Under the pieces are notes generated by a model. That model was not told the DNA's origin. It saw only the letters and a program-made list of their open reading frames with translations, and searched no databases. Made by a program: the position numbers and the translations under genes. From Shewanella aestuarii (GTDB taxonomy: Bacteria > Pseudomonadota > Gammaproteobacteria > Enterobacterales > Shewanellaceae), in NCBI RefSeq assembly GCF_011765625.1, contig NZ_CP050313.1, positions 2,290,501-2,354,500 on the forward strand: a stretch of DNA of 64,000 bases, in the 5' to 3' direction. Numbering within the stretch: position 1 is the stretch's first letter; every line of letters begins with the position of its first letter. Positions 51,630 through 63,271 of the stretch are shown piece after piece.

Positions 51630-52388
51630 TTATGATAATGGTTTAACAATGATGTTTTTTTCGACCATCTGCGTCAGCATTTGTACACAGCCTTGGCTTA
51701 ATACATCACTTTGCATAGTTGGATAAAGCTGCGTTAACCAGCTCACTATGTCATCAAAATAAAGGCGTTGTTGTTGCTGTGTATACTGGTCAATTAATGC
51801 TAACACTTGAGCAGTTAATGGGTTTAATTGTAAAAAAGCTACCTCATCTTGTGTGTCTCGGTATACACAAAAAAATTGCGGTGTTGCAGGCGGTTCAATA
51901 GGTTGATACTCAATACTAATATGCTGCACATCAAACTGGTATTGCGCGACTTTAGCACAGGCTGACAGCTGTAATGGCACTTGAGTAATGTCATTAATAG
52001 TCATCAATGTTTGTGTTTTAGCATCTTGGACTGTGGCAACAATCAACTCTAACCACTCATAGTGGGCAAGCTCTAACAAAAATGCGGGATCAGAATCTTT
52101 TACTTGATACTCTTGTTGTAAAAATACTAAAAACTCCCCCGCTATTTCGACAAATATGGGCGTTTGACAATCATGTTGAGCAAAAAATGTTTGTACCAAA
52201 GCTAACCAATCTTGTTCAGCGTAAACGCTTTTTAATACTGGAAATGCACTAGAGACAAAGCCATTAACATTATTAAAAAACAACTCACGATAAATGGTCA
52301 TTCTTCTTGGTTCAATGCCTTCAGGTAAAGGATGACTAGGATCACGAATATAATCCATAAACCCTTGTTGAACTTGCTTAAACTCCAT
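51630..52388 (-). CDS. DUF2063 partner protein of a MNIO RiPP locus (BufC/HvfC type)
   Basis: A 252-residue protein. The N-terminal ~100 residues match the DUF2063 putative DNA-binding-like domain ('GIEPRRMTIYRELFFNNVNGF', 'AFPVLKSVYAEQDWLALV'), and the C-terminal half has a winged-helix look. In bufferin and HvfA systems this partner binds the precursor and presents it to the DUF692 enzyme. It overlaps that enzyme's stop by one base, so they are co-translated. Confidence 0.88.
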   Translation of the reverse strand: MEFKQVQQGFMDYIRDPSHPLPEGIEPRRMTIYRELFFNNVNGFVSSAFPVLKSVYAEQDWLALVQTFFAQHDCQTPIFVEIAGEFLVFLQQEYQVKDSDPAFLLELAHYEWLELIVATVQDAKTQTLMTINDITQVPLQLSACAKVAQYQFDVQHISIEYQPIEPPATPQFFCVYRDTQDEVAFLQLNPLTAQVLALIDQYTQQQQRLYFDDIVSWLTQLYPTMQSDVLSQGCVQMLTQMVEKNIIVKPLS

Positions 52389-53257
52389 TATGCAAACCTC
52401 GCACTTAAGGCTTGTTGAGCTTGCTGCTGATAAGAGTGAATTTGGTTGATTTCTTTTAGTAACTCAGTGGTTGCCGGAATATTAAAATCACGTTCCAACA
52501 AGGTGGGATGAACACCATGTAATTGATAACATTGCTGTAATAGTGACCAAACTGGATCAATAATATCAGCACCATGTGTATCGACCATTAAATCGATATC
52601 CTCTTGATAATGACCCGCTATATGTAAATATGCGATTCGCTCTGTTGGCATTGCTGCTAAAAACGCTTGCGGATCATATTGATGGTTAATCGAATTGACA
52701 TAGATATTATTCACGTCCAGCAATAATTTGCAGTCAGCTTCATTTAAAACAGCATTAACAAATTCTTGCTCGGTCATTTGAGCACTTGGCGCAGCATAAA
52801 ATGACACGTTTTCTAAAATAAATGGCCGCTCTAAAATATCTTCCACTTGCTTTATTCGTTTAGCCACATGCATAACGGCATCGTCAGTAAATGGGATCGG
52901 CATTAAGTCATACATGTGCCCCTTGCCTGAGCAATAGCTTAAATGCTCTGAATAAATGGCTATTTGATGGGTATCTAAAAAGGTTTTGATATTTTTAACA
53001 AATTGAGTGTCTAACTCTTCAGGGCTACCGATAGAAAGCGACAGACCATGACAAAAAAATGGATGCTGCTCCGTTAATTGCTTAAACTGTCGCCCAAATT
53101 TACCACCCAGTGTCATCCAATTTTCAGGCGCAACCTCAAAAAACTCGATTTCCCTAGGCGTAGTTTGGCAAAACTCATCTAACATTTCTCGACGAAGTCC
53201 AAGCCCAACGTTAGGCATATTTCCTTGGCGGCCTGACAACAACTCAACTGACGACAT
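52388..53257 (-). CDS. DUF692 multinuclear iron oxidase (MNIO, BufB/HvfB type)
   Basis: A 289-residue TIM-barrel enzyme from the ATG at 53257, which follows AAAGGGG. Likely iron ligands and neighbours are His70 ('FCHGLS'), Glu104-His105 ('SEHLSY'), Glu149-Asn150 ('LENVSF'), Asp181 and Asn183 ('LLDVNNIYVN'), His212 and His216 ('LHIAGH'), His229 ('DTHG') and Glu255 ('LLERD'). MNIOs such as MbnB, TglH and BufB use a mixed-valent iron centre to convert cysteines to oxazolone-thioamide or thiooxazole groups. Its likely substrate is the cysteine-rich precursor gene just upstream. Confidence 0.92.
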   Translation of the reverse strand: MSSVELLSGRQGNMPNVGLGLRREMLDEFCQTTPREIEFFEVAPENWMTLGGKFGRQFKQLTEQHPFFCHGLSLSIGSPEELDTQFVKNIKTFLDTHQIAIYSEHLSYCSGKGHMYDLMPIPFTDDAVMHVAKRIKQVEDILERPFILENVSFYAAPSAQMTEQEFVNAVLNEADCKLLLDVNNIYVNSINHQYDPQAFLAAMPTERIAYLHIAGHYQEDIDLMVDTHGADIIDPVWSLLQQCYQLHGVHPTLLERDFNIPATTELLKEINQIHSYQQQAQQALSARFA

Positions 53258-53439
53258 AACAGCCCCTTTAAATACCAATTTTATGAGATAACTGAACAGA
53301 TAAGCATAGAAAAATACGTGATAACAAGGCTAATTTTACCAATAAGCCGTTACTACAATAAAACATCTCATGCCGTTAACCAGTGTGTCACAAGCTAAAA
53401 TGAGCAGCTATTTATGACGATTGGTAAAATATAAACGCT

Positions 53440-53472
53440 ATTAATAAGGCCTGATAAACAGGCCTTATTAAT
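53440..53472 (-). terminator. Hairpin between precursor and modification genes
   Basis: A 14-base-pair stem ATTAATAAGGCCTG / CAGGCCTTATTAAT with a five-base loop, about 30 bases after the precursor stop. No strong T run follows on the minus strand, so it may be a partial terminator or an mRNA-stabilising end. Confidence 0.65.
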
Positions 53473-53503
53473 AATTTATGTATGCAATAACGTTAGCAAA
53501 TAA

Positions 53504-53962
53504 TTATTTGTTACCGCCACACTTGCCTTCGCCACACTTACCTTCTTTCATTTTGTCAGCTGACTTCTTCATGTCGCCGCCACACTTGCCTTCGCCGCAC
53601 TTACCTTCTTTCATTTTGTCGGCTGACTTTTTCATGTCGCCGCCACATTTACCTTCACCACATTTGCCTTCTTTCATTTTGTCAGCGGCCTTTTTCATGT
53701 CGCCGCCACATTTACCTTCACCGCACTTGCCCTCGCCGCACTTGCCTTCTTTCATCTTATCAGCTGACTTTTTCATGTCGCCGCCACATTTACCCTCACC
53801 ACACTTACCTTCACCACACTTACCTTCACCACCATCTAATTGGTAACCTTGAGTGAGTTGCTCAAAACCAAATGGATTTGCCTGCGCTTCAGTCGCAAAG
53901 CCAGCACTCATGACAACAGCACCTAGTGCAACGGCAACAGTAGTTTGCTTAATTGAGTTCAT
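53504..53962 (-). CDS. HvfA/bufferin-type RiPP precursor with twelve EGKCG motifs
   Basis: A 152-residue precursor. The signal peptide (residues 1-28, cleavage after 'TEAQA') is followed by a short leader-like stretch 'NPFGFEQLTQGYQ' and then five blocks of EGKCG motifs (3, 3, 2, 2 and 2 copies; twelve in all). Blocks are separated by nearly identical GDMKK(S/A)ADKMK spacers. All twelve cysteines of the protein are in these motifs. In Haemophilus HvfA and in bufferins such cysteines are modified by a DUF692 enzyme, giving copper-binding peptides. The start follows AAAGGAAGAAG. The modification genes lie 250 bases downstream. Confidence 0.9.
   Translation of the reverse strand: MNSIKQTTVAVALGAVVMSAGFATEAQANPFGFEQLTQGYQLDGGEGKCGEGKCGEGKCGGDMKKSADKMKEGKCGEGKCGEGKCGGDMKKAADKMKEGKCGEGKCGGDMKKSADKMKEGKCGEGKCGGDMKKSADKMKEGKCGEGKCGGNK
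53515..53826. repeat. In-frame 63/78-bp tandem repeats inside the precursor gene
   Basis: DNA repeats encode EGKCGEGKCGGDMKKSADKM-type units of 21 residues, or 26 where a third EGKCG is present. Units are nearly identical in nucleotide sequence, so copy number could change by slippage or recombination without loss of frame. Confidence 0.9.
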
Positions 53963-54258
53963 ATTCTTCTTCCTTTAATTGACTTAATTTTTTGAATGAT
54001 GACCAACATCATTGCTGGCTTGCTATAAAAGACCCTGTTAATACTAAAATAATTTCAAAAAATGTGAAACTTTTTACATTAGATCAATCCTTTTACATTT
54101 AGTTTCTGATAGGAATTATTTCAGTATCATAATCATAGAGCATAAGCCCATGGTTTCAATGAATTTTTTCATTTAATACCGTAAGGCGGTTAACAAAGAC
54201 TGGCAACACACAATAAAGCGGTTAGAATAGCGACCTTTTACTAAGTTTGGGGAAAGCT
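53963..54258. other. Divergent promoter region of the precursor gene and dusC
   Basis: AT-rich, with no recognised operator. It contains the start sites of both genes. An ECF sigma or copper-responsive site was looked for by eye and not found. Confidence 0.4.
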
Positions 54259-55200
54259 GTGAGACTTGTTTTAGCTCCTATGGAAGGTGTAGTTGATGAT
54301 TTAATGCGTGATATTCTATCCACCATAAATCCATTTGATTTAGTGGTAACGGAATTCGTCCGCGTAGTTGATCAACTGCTCCCAGAAAAAGTCTATTACA
54401 AACTATGCCCTGAACTTAAAAACAATGGCTTAACGCCATCTGGCACGCCCGTTCGAGTACAATTGCTTGGTCAAGAACCCGCATGGATGGCAGAAAATGC
54501 CATAAGAGCGATTGAACTAGGCTCACGTGGTGTTGATGCTAATTTTGGTTGCCCCGCTAAAATAGTGAATAAAAGCAAAGGTGGAGCTGTACTTTTACAA
54601 TATCCTGAAAATATTCACAATATTGTCAAAGCAATGCGTCAAGCTGTGCCAGTAGAACAACCGGTAACGGCTAAAATTCGTTTAGGCTATGAAGACAAAT
54701 CTTTGTTTATGGAAAACGCCCTAGCAATCTATGAAGCAGGCGCAACAGAGATAGCCATTCATGCCCGTAGCAAAGTGGACGGATATAAACCGCCCGCCTA
54801 TTGGGAATACATCACAGAAGTTCGAAAGCGTTTGCCTATTCCTGTTATTGCTAATGGTGAAATTTGGTCTGAAGCCGACGCCAAACGCTGCATGGAAGTC
54901 ACGGGTTGCGATAATATTATGATTGGTCGCGGCGCTATTTCATTACCTAACTTAGGTGCAAGCATCAAAAATGGTGATGAGCCATACACTTGGCAGCAAA
55001 CATTAGATTTATTACTCGCCTACACAGATAAGCAACTCAATGGCCGTAAAGCCGATTATTTGCCTGCTAGGATCAAGCAATGGTTCACTTATTTAAACCG
55101 TCAATATCCAGAAGCAGATGAATTATTTAGAGAGCTTAGAGTATATAAAACCACTGATGAAATAATCTCTGTTCTAAAAAAAGCGCAGCAAGCGTTATAA
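54259..55200 (+). CDS. dusC: tRNA-dihydrouridine(16) synthase DusC
   Basis: A 313-residue flavoenzyme (E. coli DusC has 315). The GTG at 54259 is preferred because it follows GGGGAAA and begins 'RLVLAPMEGVVDDLMRD'. The catalytic cysteine is Cys98 in 'ANFGCPAKIVNKSKGG', and 'IAIHARSK' and 'MIGRGA' are FMN-site motifs. It reduces U16 in tRNAs. Confidence 0.95.
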   Translation: MRLVLAPMEGVVDDLMRDILSTINPFDLVVTEFVRVVDQLLPEKVYYKLCPELKNNGLTPSGTPVRVQLLGQEPAWMAENAIRAIELGSRGVDANFGCPAKIVNKSKGGAVLLQYPENIHNIVKAMRQAVPVEQPVTAKIRLGYEDKSLFMENALAIYEAGATEIAIHARSKVDGYKPPAYWEYITEVRKRLPIPVIANGEIWSEADAKRCMEVTGCDNIMIGRGAISLPNLGASIKNGDEPYTWQQTLDLLLAYTDKQLNGRKADYLPARIKQWFTYLNRQYPEADELFRELRVYKTTDEIISVLKKAQQAL

Positions 55201-55240
55201 GATTACTGAAAATAAGCATTAATGGTTCGGTCACAATCGC

Positions 55241-55270
55241 AGAGATAATTAATAAAAATTAATTATCTCT
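55241..55270 (+). terminator. Hairpin after dusC
   Basis: A perfect 13-base-pair stem AGAGATAATTAAT / ATTAATTATCTCT with a four-base loop, about 40 bases after the dusC stop, without a T tract. It may be a weak terminator. Confidence 0.5.
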
Positions 55271-55380
55271 CAGAATATTCAAGCAAATATCCCCTTCAGA
55301 CTTGATCTCAGTCATATTCTATTTTGCTAAAGCTCGTAAAATAGCTTATCTACAGTAATCATCGAAAATAAGGCTATCAG

Positions 55381-55749
55381 GTGAATCAACAGGACACTCG
55401 AGCGCGTTTGTCACAAATTGAACAACAACTAAGAGAAGACTTAGCTGTCGAGCTTTTAGAGCATCAATTTAATGACGAACAACTCAGCTGTATTCAAAAA
55501 ATGGACTTATCCAATCTTATTGATTACATGAGTGAAATCAAACATGCTGGTAGTTGCCTATTTGAAAAATTAATGCGACTTGATGCTGCATATTGCCAGC
55601 TTGAACTCGGATTATATGGTTTATGTTCTGATTGTGAGTCTGATATAGAGCCTCAACGACTATCTGCCGATCCAACTGAACAACGCTGTCATATTTGTGC
55701 AATACGCTATAAGAATGAGCACCGCCACGAACTTCGTTTAAATCATTAG
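55381..55749 (+). CDS. TraR/DksA C4-type zinc-finger protein
   Basis: A 122-residue protein starting at GTG. The N-terminal part is helical and glutamate-rich; the C-terminus has a four-cysteine zinc site, CSDC and CHIC. This is like DksA-family proteins, which bind RNA polymerase through the secondary channel. A second acidic coiled-coil tip, as in DksA, is not evident. It may be a small paralogue of DksA. The ribosome site (AAGG) is weak. Confidence 0.85.
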   Translation: MNQQDTRARLSQIEQQLREDLAVELLEHQFNDEQLSCIQKMDLSNLIDYMSEIKHAGSCLFEKLMRLDAAYCQLELGLYGLCSDCESDIEPQRLSADPTEQRCHICAIRYKNEHRHELRLNH

Positions 55750-56049
55750 TCAACTTATAGATAGAGCAACTATGACGGATTGACTAAAAATCGTATTTTT
55801 ATTGCAGCTAAAATTATGTGCTGTTAGATATTGTTTTATATTTCCATTCCCTACTAATAGTCGTGCATGTAAATTACCAAAGATTTGATCCTTTAACATT
55901 TCAAGCTTCATTCAACTGTAGCGAGCATTCACAATAAATAACATTAGATGATATTTTGCTAGTCAAAGTGCAAGTTTTCTAGAAGATTTTAAGCCAAAAA
56001 AAACCTCCGCAAGCGGAGGTTTTTGGGTCTCTAGGGAGGAGAACTTATT
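55750..56049. other. Intergenic region between convergent zinc-finger and receptor genes
   Basis: It contains the terminator at 56000-56024; no gene or repeat was otherwise seen. Confidence 0.5.
56000..56024 (-). terminator. Terminator of the TonB-dependent receptor gene
   Basis: AAAACCTCCGC-AA-GCGGAGGTTTT stem with a further run of T on the minus strand. Confidence 0.88.
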
Positions 56050-58683
56050 TTAGAACTTTTGGGTATATGTCGCAGTATAAGTTCTTCCATATAAATTATA
56101 TAAAGAAGAATCATAAGCTAAATTTGAATCCAAAACAGGATCTTCATTAGTCAAATTACGAACACCTACACTAAACTTTCCATTCCAAGAAGCTGTATAG
56201 TTATAAGCAACATCAAATGTAGTTTGAGAAGAAATACTGCCAACTTTCTTGAACGTTGTAGGATCAACTGTTTCTGCTTGACCATCAATATATTGAGTTA
56301 ATATTGAAGCATTATGATCGCCATAACTCCAATCGATACCCCATGTGAAACGGAATTCAGGTAAACCATTTCGACCCACCTTGTCATTTACTGGTCCATC
56401 GAAATACTCTTCATCATTGAAGGCGATCACATAAGTCAAATCAAATGTTGAACCGAACTCACCAACGGAAGTTTCTAATCCTCTATAAGTAAGATTAAAA
56501 TCAATACCAGATGTGTCAAAACCATTACCATTTACCAAAGGAGTAGTTGCTTCTAACACTTTGCCATCATATGTGTCACCAGCTCTGATAATTTCACCAC
56601 GACTTAAATTTCCATATCCAACATTAGCTTCTTCTTTTAGTAATGAATCTAATGACACGAAAGTGATAACATCATCGATGGTTAAATTATAATACTCAAT
56701 CTTTGTACTCAAATTATCAGTAATATCCCAAACGAAACCTAGATTATAAAAGTCTGATGTTTCAGCCTTCAAATCAGGATTAGCAGTACGGGTTACATCA
56801 TATTGTGCAGCCTTACAGTCAACAGGTGAAGTACCTTGTAGCTCACAATAATGATAATCTGTAGCATAATCTGCACTGAAAGATTCTGCAGCATACAAAT
56901 CAGATAAAGCTGGTGCTCTAAATCCTTGTCCCCATGACGCTCTAATTACAACACCGTCAATTACGTTATAACGTAAAGCAACTTTAGGTGTAGTCGCAGA
57001 GCCAAAATCAGAATAATCATCATAACGTAACGCTAAATTGAATTCTAAATTATCCGTTACAGGAATAATTGACTCCCCGAATACAGCAAAGACATCACGG
57101 TCACCTGAAGAACCATTACCTGATGAACCAATAACTTCACCTGCGGAAGATTCTGCATCTACTTCAGAAGTATATTTATATTGAGCATATTCAGCGCCAA
57201 AATACCATCCAATCATACCCGCGGGTAAATCAACTGCTTCAAAGTTAACACCAGCATTCACACTTTGAAATTCCATAATATCTTGTGCTAGCGTGTTGTG
57301 ACTTATAGCTGCAACCACTTCAGCACTGTTCCCTTCAGGACCAAAGTTAAAATCGCCAGATTTAACAAGAGCCTCTACAGTTGGACGATGAACATAGCCT
57401 TTACCATAATTACTGTTTTCAGCTAAATTATAATGATATGTTAAATCCCACCCTAGACTATCATGTTCACCCACCAGACCAACTTGAATGTCAGTGCTAT
57501 AGTCAATGGTTGTTGAATCACGAGTACCAACATCAGTAAAACGATAATATGTTCTACCGGCATTTTGGTTTTTACTCGTACCTAAATAATTCCCATCTTT
57601 ATCATAATTTTGAATATCTATTTGGCCTGCATCCACATTGAACCAGCCGGCAGCTGGAGCAAAACGTCCAAATGTTTCATTTCTACTGAAAAGGCCTTGA
57701 CCTACGAATTGGACTTCATCAGATAATTGATAATCTGCATTTATATATCCCGCAGTGTATGAACGAGCTGCATGGTCTGCGGCTTCAGATGTATAATCAT
57801 AACCGCAAACAAAATCTCCACCACCAAAATCATATATATGGCCACCGCCAACCATTTTATCATTATCACATGCAGCCATAGGACTGAACTGGAATGTGGT
57901 CATATCTAAGAAGTTACGTGCGTATACAGAAATGCCTGTAGTATCATCGTAATTAGGTGCAAGTACATTTGTCGAGCTTGTAAACCAACGGTCGCGTTGA
58001 TAAATAATTTCACGATCTTGATGTTCAAAAGAAAAGCTGACACTACCTTTATCACTGCTTGTGCCACCTATTACATGCGTTTTCCACTCTTCACCGCCCT
58101 CTTGCTCAGGACTTGTTTTAGTTGCAGAGACCTCAAATCCTTCGTATCCCTTCTTGGTGATAATGTTCACAACACCAGCGACTGCGTCAGAACCATAAAC
58201 TGCAGATGCACCATCAGTTAATACTTCGATACGATCAATTGCAGCCGTAGGGATAGTGTTTAAATTAACAGCAGTTCCTCCCATAGTTGGAGAACCAGGC
58301 ATACGCTTACCATTCAATAAAACTAATGTTCTATCAGCTCCAGCGCCACGCAAAGAAATATTAGCTTGACTCTGCCAAGTACTACCAGAAGATTCAGAAA
58401 ACGATCCAAAAGTATTTAGATTAGAACGACGTAGTACATCGGCTACTGACATCTCACCAGTTTTCTCTATTGCTGAAGCATCAATAGTCGTAATTGGCGA
58501 AGAGCCTTCTAAATCTGTTCGCTTAATACGTGAACCAGTTACTTCAATACGTTCAACCTTTTGAACTTCTTCATCAGCTGCTATAGCAGATGTTGAAATA
58601 AAAGCACTAGATGCAACAGCTGTTGCCGCAACAGCCAATAGGCTGCGACGAATGGCTTGCGCCGTTAATGATACAGAACTCAT
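56050..58683 (-). CDS. TonB-dependent receptor
   Basis: An 877-residue outer-membrane receptor. The ATG at 58683 follows AAGGGAGAAGG; an upstream in-frame ATG at 58758 is rejected. It has a signal peptide ending near 'ISTSAIA', a TonB-box-like 'VQKVERIEVTGSRI', a plug domain ('SLRGAGADRTLVLLNGKRM', 'DGASAVYGSDAVAGVVNII'), and a long barrel with 'GFRAPALSDLYA' and C-terminal 'YTATYTQKF'. It resembles the large Shewanella/Alteromonas receptors for peptides or complex carbohydrates. The ligand is not deducible and no transporter genes adjoin. Confidence 0.93.
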   Translation of the reverse strand: MSSVSLTAQAIRRSLLAVAATAVASSAFISTSAIAADEEVQKVERIEVTGSRIKRTDLEGSSPITTIDASAIEKTGEMSVADVLRRSNLNTFGSFSESSGSTWQSQANISLRGAGADRTLVLLNGKRMPGSPTMGGTAVNLNTIPTAAIDRIEVLTDGASAVYGSDAVAGVVNIITKKGYEGFEVSATKTSPEQEGGEEWKTHVIGGTSSDKGSVSFSFEHQDREIIYQRDRWFTSSTNVLAPNYDDTTGISVYARNFLDMTTFQFSPMAACDNDKMVGGGHIYDFGGGDFVCGYDYTSEAADHAARSYTAGYINADYQLSDEVQFVGQGLFSRNETFGRFAPAAGWFNVDAGQIDIQNYDKDGNYLGTSKNQNAGRTYYRFTDVGTRDSTTIDYSTDIQVGLVGEHDSLGWDLTYHYNLAENSNYGKGYVHRPTVEALVKSGDFNFGPEGNSAEVVAAISHNTLAQDIMEFQSVNAGVNFEAVDLPAGMIGWYFGAEYAQYKYTSEVDAESSAGEVIGSSGNGSSGDRDVFAVFGESIIPVTDNLEFNLALRYDDYSDFGSATTPKVALRYNVIDGVVIRASWGQGFRAPALSDLYAAESFSADYATDYHYCELQGTSPVDCKAAQYDVTRTANPDLKAETSDFYNLGFVWDITDNLSTKIEYYNLTIDDVITFVSLDSLLKEEANVGYGNLSRGEIIRAGDTYDGKVLEATTPLVNGNGFDTSGIDFNLTYRGLETSVGEFGSTFDLTYVIAFNDEEYFDGPVNDKVGRNGLPEFRFTWGIDWSYGDHNASILTQYIDGQAETVDPTTFKKVGSISSQTTFDVAYNYTASWNGKFSVGVRNLTNEDPVLDSNLAYDSSLYNLYGRTYTATYTQKF

Positions 58684-58704
58684 AACCTTCTCCCTTGGCG
58701 TTAA

Positions 58705-58710
58705 ATTATA
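58705..58710 (-). promoter_or_regulatory. -10 element of the receptor gene
   Basis: A perfect TATAAT lies on the minus strand about 22 bases upstream of the receptor ATG. No good -35 is at 17-base spacing, which suggests an activator; see the repeated motif upstream. Confidence 0.6.
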
Positions 58711-58746
58711 TAACGCAATGTTTTTTATTGTTTTAATGGTTAAGCA

Positions 58747-58793
58747 ACCGTTAACCACCTGTAACCGATACTGTTAAAACTATGGTTAACGGT
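58747..58793. promoter_or_regulatory. Inverted pair of TGGTTAACGGT motifs
   Basis: ACCGTTAACCA (58747-58757) and TGGTTAACGGT (58783-58793) are 11-base inverted arms, 36 bases centre to centre. Related TGGTTAA copies are at 58737 and 58981. The pair lies about 64-110 bases upstream of the receptor start. The binding protein is unknown. Confidence 0.55.
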
Positions 58794-59240
58794 CAACGCG
58801 AATATCAACAAAACAGACATATAGCAAAACATTGATACAAGTTGGATAGGAAGTACAACAAAAAAGATAATAATCACTTAAGAAACAGATAGATAACAAA
58901 GGTAACAGCTAAAAGATAAATTACCAAACACAGATACAACTAAATACATTTGGAACTAATAAGTAACAACTGATAAAAGCTGGTTAACGTAAGATTTTCA
59001 GGTTATCTAACCTAGTAGACTGTTCTATCAAGTTAGGTTCAAATAAGTAATTTTTATGCCGAGGGTTATTAATTTGTAGGCCATGGTTATTCCCCAAGAA
59101 TAATCATCATACTGAATACACAAAGTATGAATTATCTACATTGAACTTCGTCAAAAACTAACTTAGGTGTGATTATTTAAATAAAGATAACCAAGCATTT
59201 AAATAATGTACTTATCTTATGCAACAGCTAAAAGGGCAAT
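58794..59240. other. Gene-free stretch upstream of the receptor gene
   Basis: AT-rich with many A-runs. Apart from one TGGTTAACG copy at 58981 nothing was recognised. Confidence 0.45.
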
Positions 59241-59250
59241 AAAAAAACGC

Positions 59251-59690
59251 ATTTTCCAACTCGACTTTAGTCGTCTATTCGATGCGGGCTGTCCAATGAC
59301 GGGAACTACAGCTGCTGTTATCTCGCCTAATTATAGAAATGTCATGCGTTAACATTTACGGCAAGTATCTGAAGATGTAACAGCTCAGTGAAATCATGCC
59401 TTGGCGGACAAGGTTGACGAAGGTTGCATCAACAAGGTTTGAGTGAAAATTTTGATAACTTAAATATCCTAAACTTCCGACCTATTCGCGAGAGCTGAAT
59501 CCTATAGAGCAAGTAGGCTAAGGCTTCGTCAGAATGAAACAGCCAATCCAATCATTGCCTTATTGGGATATAATTTGAAATGCTCCATAGCACGAAAAAG
59601 ATTTATTGCAGAGCCGAAAAAGATAGATGATGCTATTTCGCTCTAGGCGTTGGACAAAATTGACCAATTAATTTGTAACCTTCACTCACA
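59251..59690 (+). pseudogene. Decayed IS630-type transposase remnant
   Basis: In pieces across more than one frame, the translation recalls the C-terminal half of an IS630-family DDE transposase: 'CPMTGTTAAVISP', 'HLRQVSEDVTAQ', 'LPTYSRELNPIEQV' (compare LPPYSPELNPIEQVW) and 'FIAEPKKIDDAI'. Several stops and frame changes interrupt it. The N-terminal half and element ends were not found. Confidence 0.72.
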
Positions 59691-59898
59691 TGGACATATT
59701 TGCCCAGAATCTTACGTTTATAGTAAGTGGTAATTGCGACATTATGGTGTTGGCAGAACTGATCATTGAGCAGAGATTTTTCAAATAGTCAGATTAACGC
59801 TGCGAGGTGTGGTGTGGTGTGGTTCGCTTGACAGTTACCCTGTTACAAAGCTTAGATGATACTTGATAAGCACTATTCGTTATAAAAAATCTAAATGC

Positions 59899-59930
59899 AA
59901 AAAGCCCGTTACGCTAGTAACGGGCTTTTT
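59899..59930 (-). terminator. rRNA operon terminator, distal copy
   Basis: AAAAAGCCCGTTA / TAACGGGCTTTTT stem, the same as the proximal copy at 60051-60083. Confidence 0.9.
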
Positions 59931-59940
59931 GACTTTAATT

Positions 59941-59990
59941 GGCGCCTGGAAATGACCTACTCTCATATGGGCATATTGGCCACACTATCG
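59941..59990 (-). pseudogene. 5S rRNA remnant
   Basis: About 31 bases match the 3' end of the intact 5S gene at 60094 nearly exactly (GGCGCCTGGAAATGACC and onward). The match then fades over about 20 bases, and the rest of the gene is missing. It is followed by the distal terminator. Confidence 0.82.
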
Positions 59991-60050
59991 CTTGTTGCAA
60001 AACTTCGATGCTATTTGATAAGCACTATTCGATATGAAAAATCAAAATGC

Positions 60051-60083
60051 AAAAAAGCCCGTTACGCTAGTAACGGGCTTTTT
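60051..60083 (-). terminator. rRNA operon terminator, proximal copy
   Basis: AAAAAAGCCCGTTA / TAACGGGCTTTTT stem right after 5S; the minus strand ends in a T run. Confidence 0.92.
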
Positions 60084-60093
60084 GGCTTTAAAT

Positions 60094-60214
60094 GGCGCCT
60101 GGAAATGACCTACTCTCACATGGGGAGACCCCACACTACCATCGGCGATACTGTGTTTCACTTCTGAGTTCGGAATGGGATCAGGTGGGACCACAGCTCT
60201 ATGGTTTCCAGACA
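60094..60214 (-). rRNA. rrf: 5S ribosomal RNA
   Basis: About 121 bases; the minus strand reads TGTCTGGAAACCATAGAGC at the 5' end and ends in TTTCCAGGCGCC, forming the terminal stem. The conserved CCGAACTCAGAAGTGAAAC lies inside. Confidence 0.96.
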
Positions 60215-60380
60215 AATTTGTCTATTTAACGCCTTGGCATTAAATAATAATTCGGAAAGCTGATTTGAGTTCACACTGCTTAAGTGCTTTATCCTAATAC
60301 TAAGTATCAGTACGACCTCCACGGAAGGAGGAAGTGCTTTAAACGTCTGGAACGTTTTAAGTAAAACCCATCTGGGTTGT

Positions 60381-63271
<2,891 letters not shown>

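Noticed and set aside
53478..53846. Plus-strand ORF with SPHLP repeats
   Set aside because: It is the antisense of the EGKCG repeats; the minus-strand frame has a signal peptide, ribosome site and partner genes.
59806..59822. GGTGT pentamer repeat
   Set aside because: Only about three copies; no sign of function.
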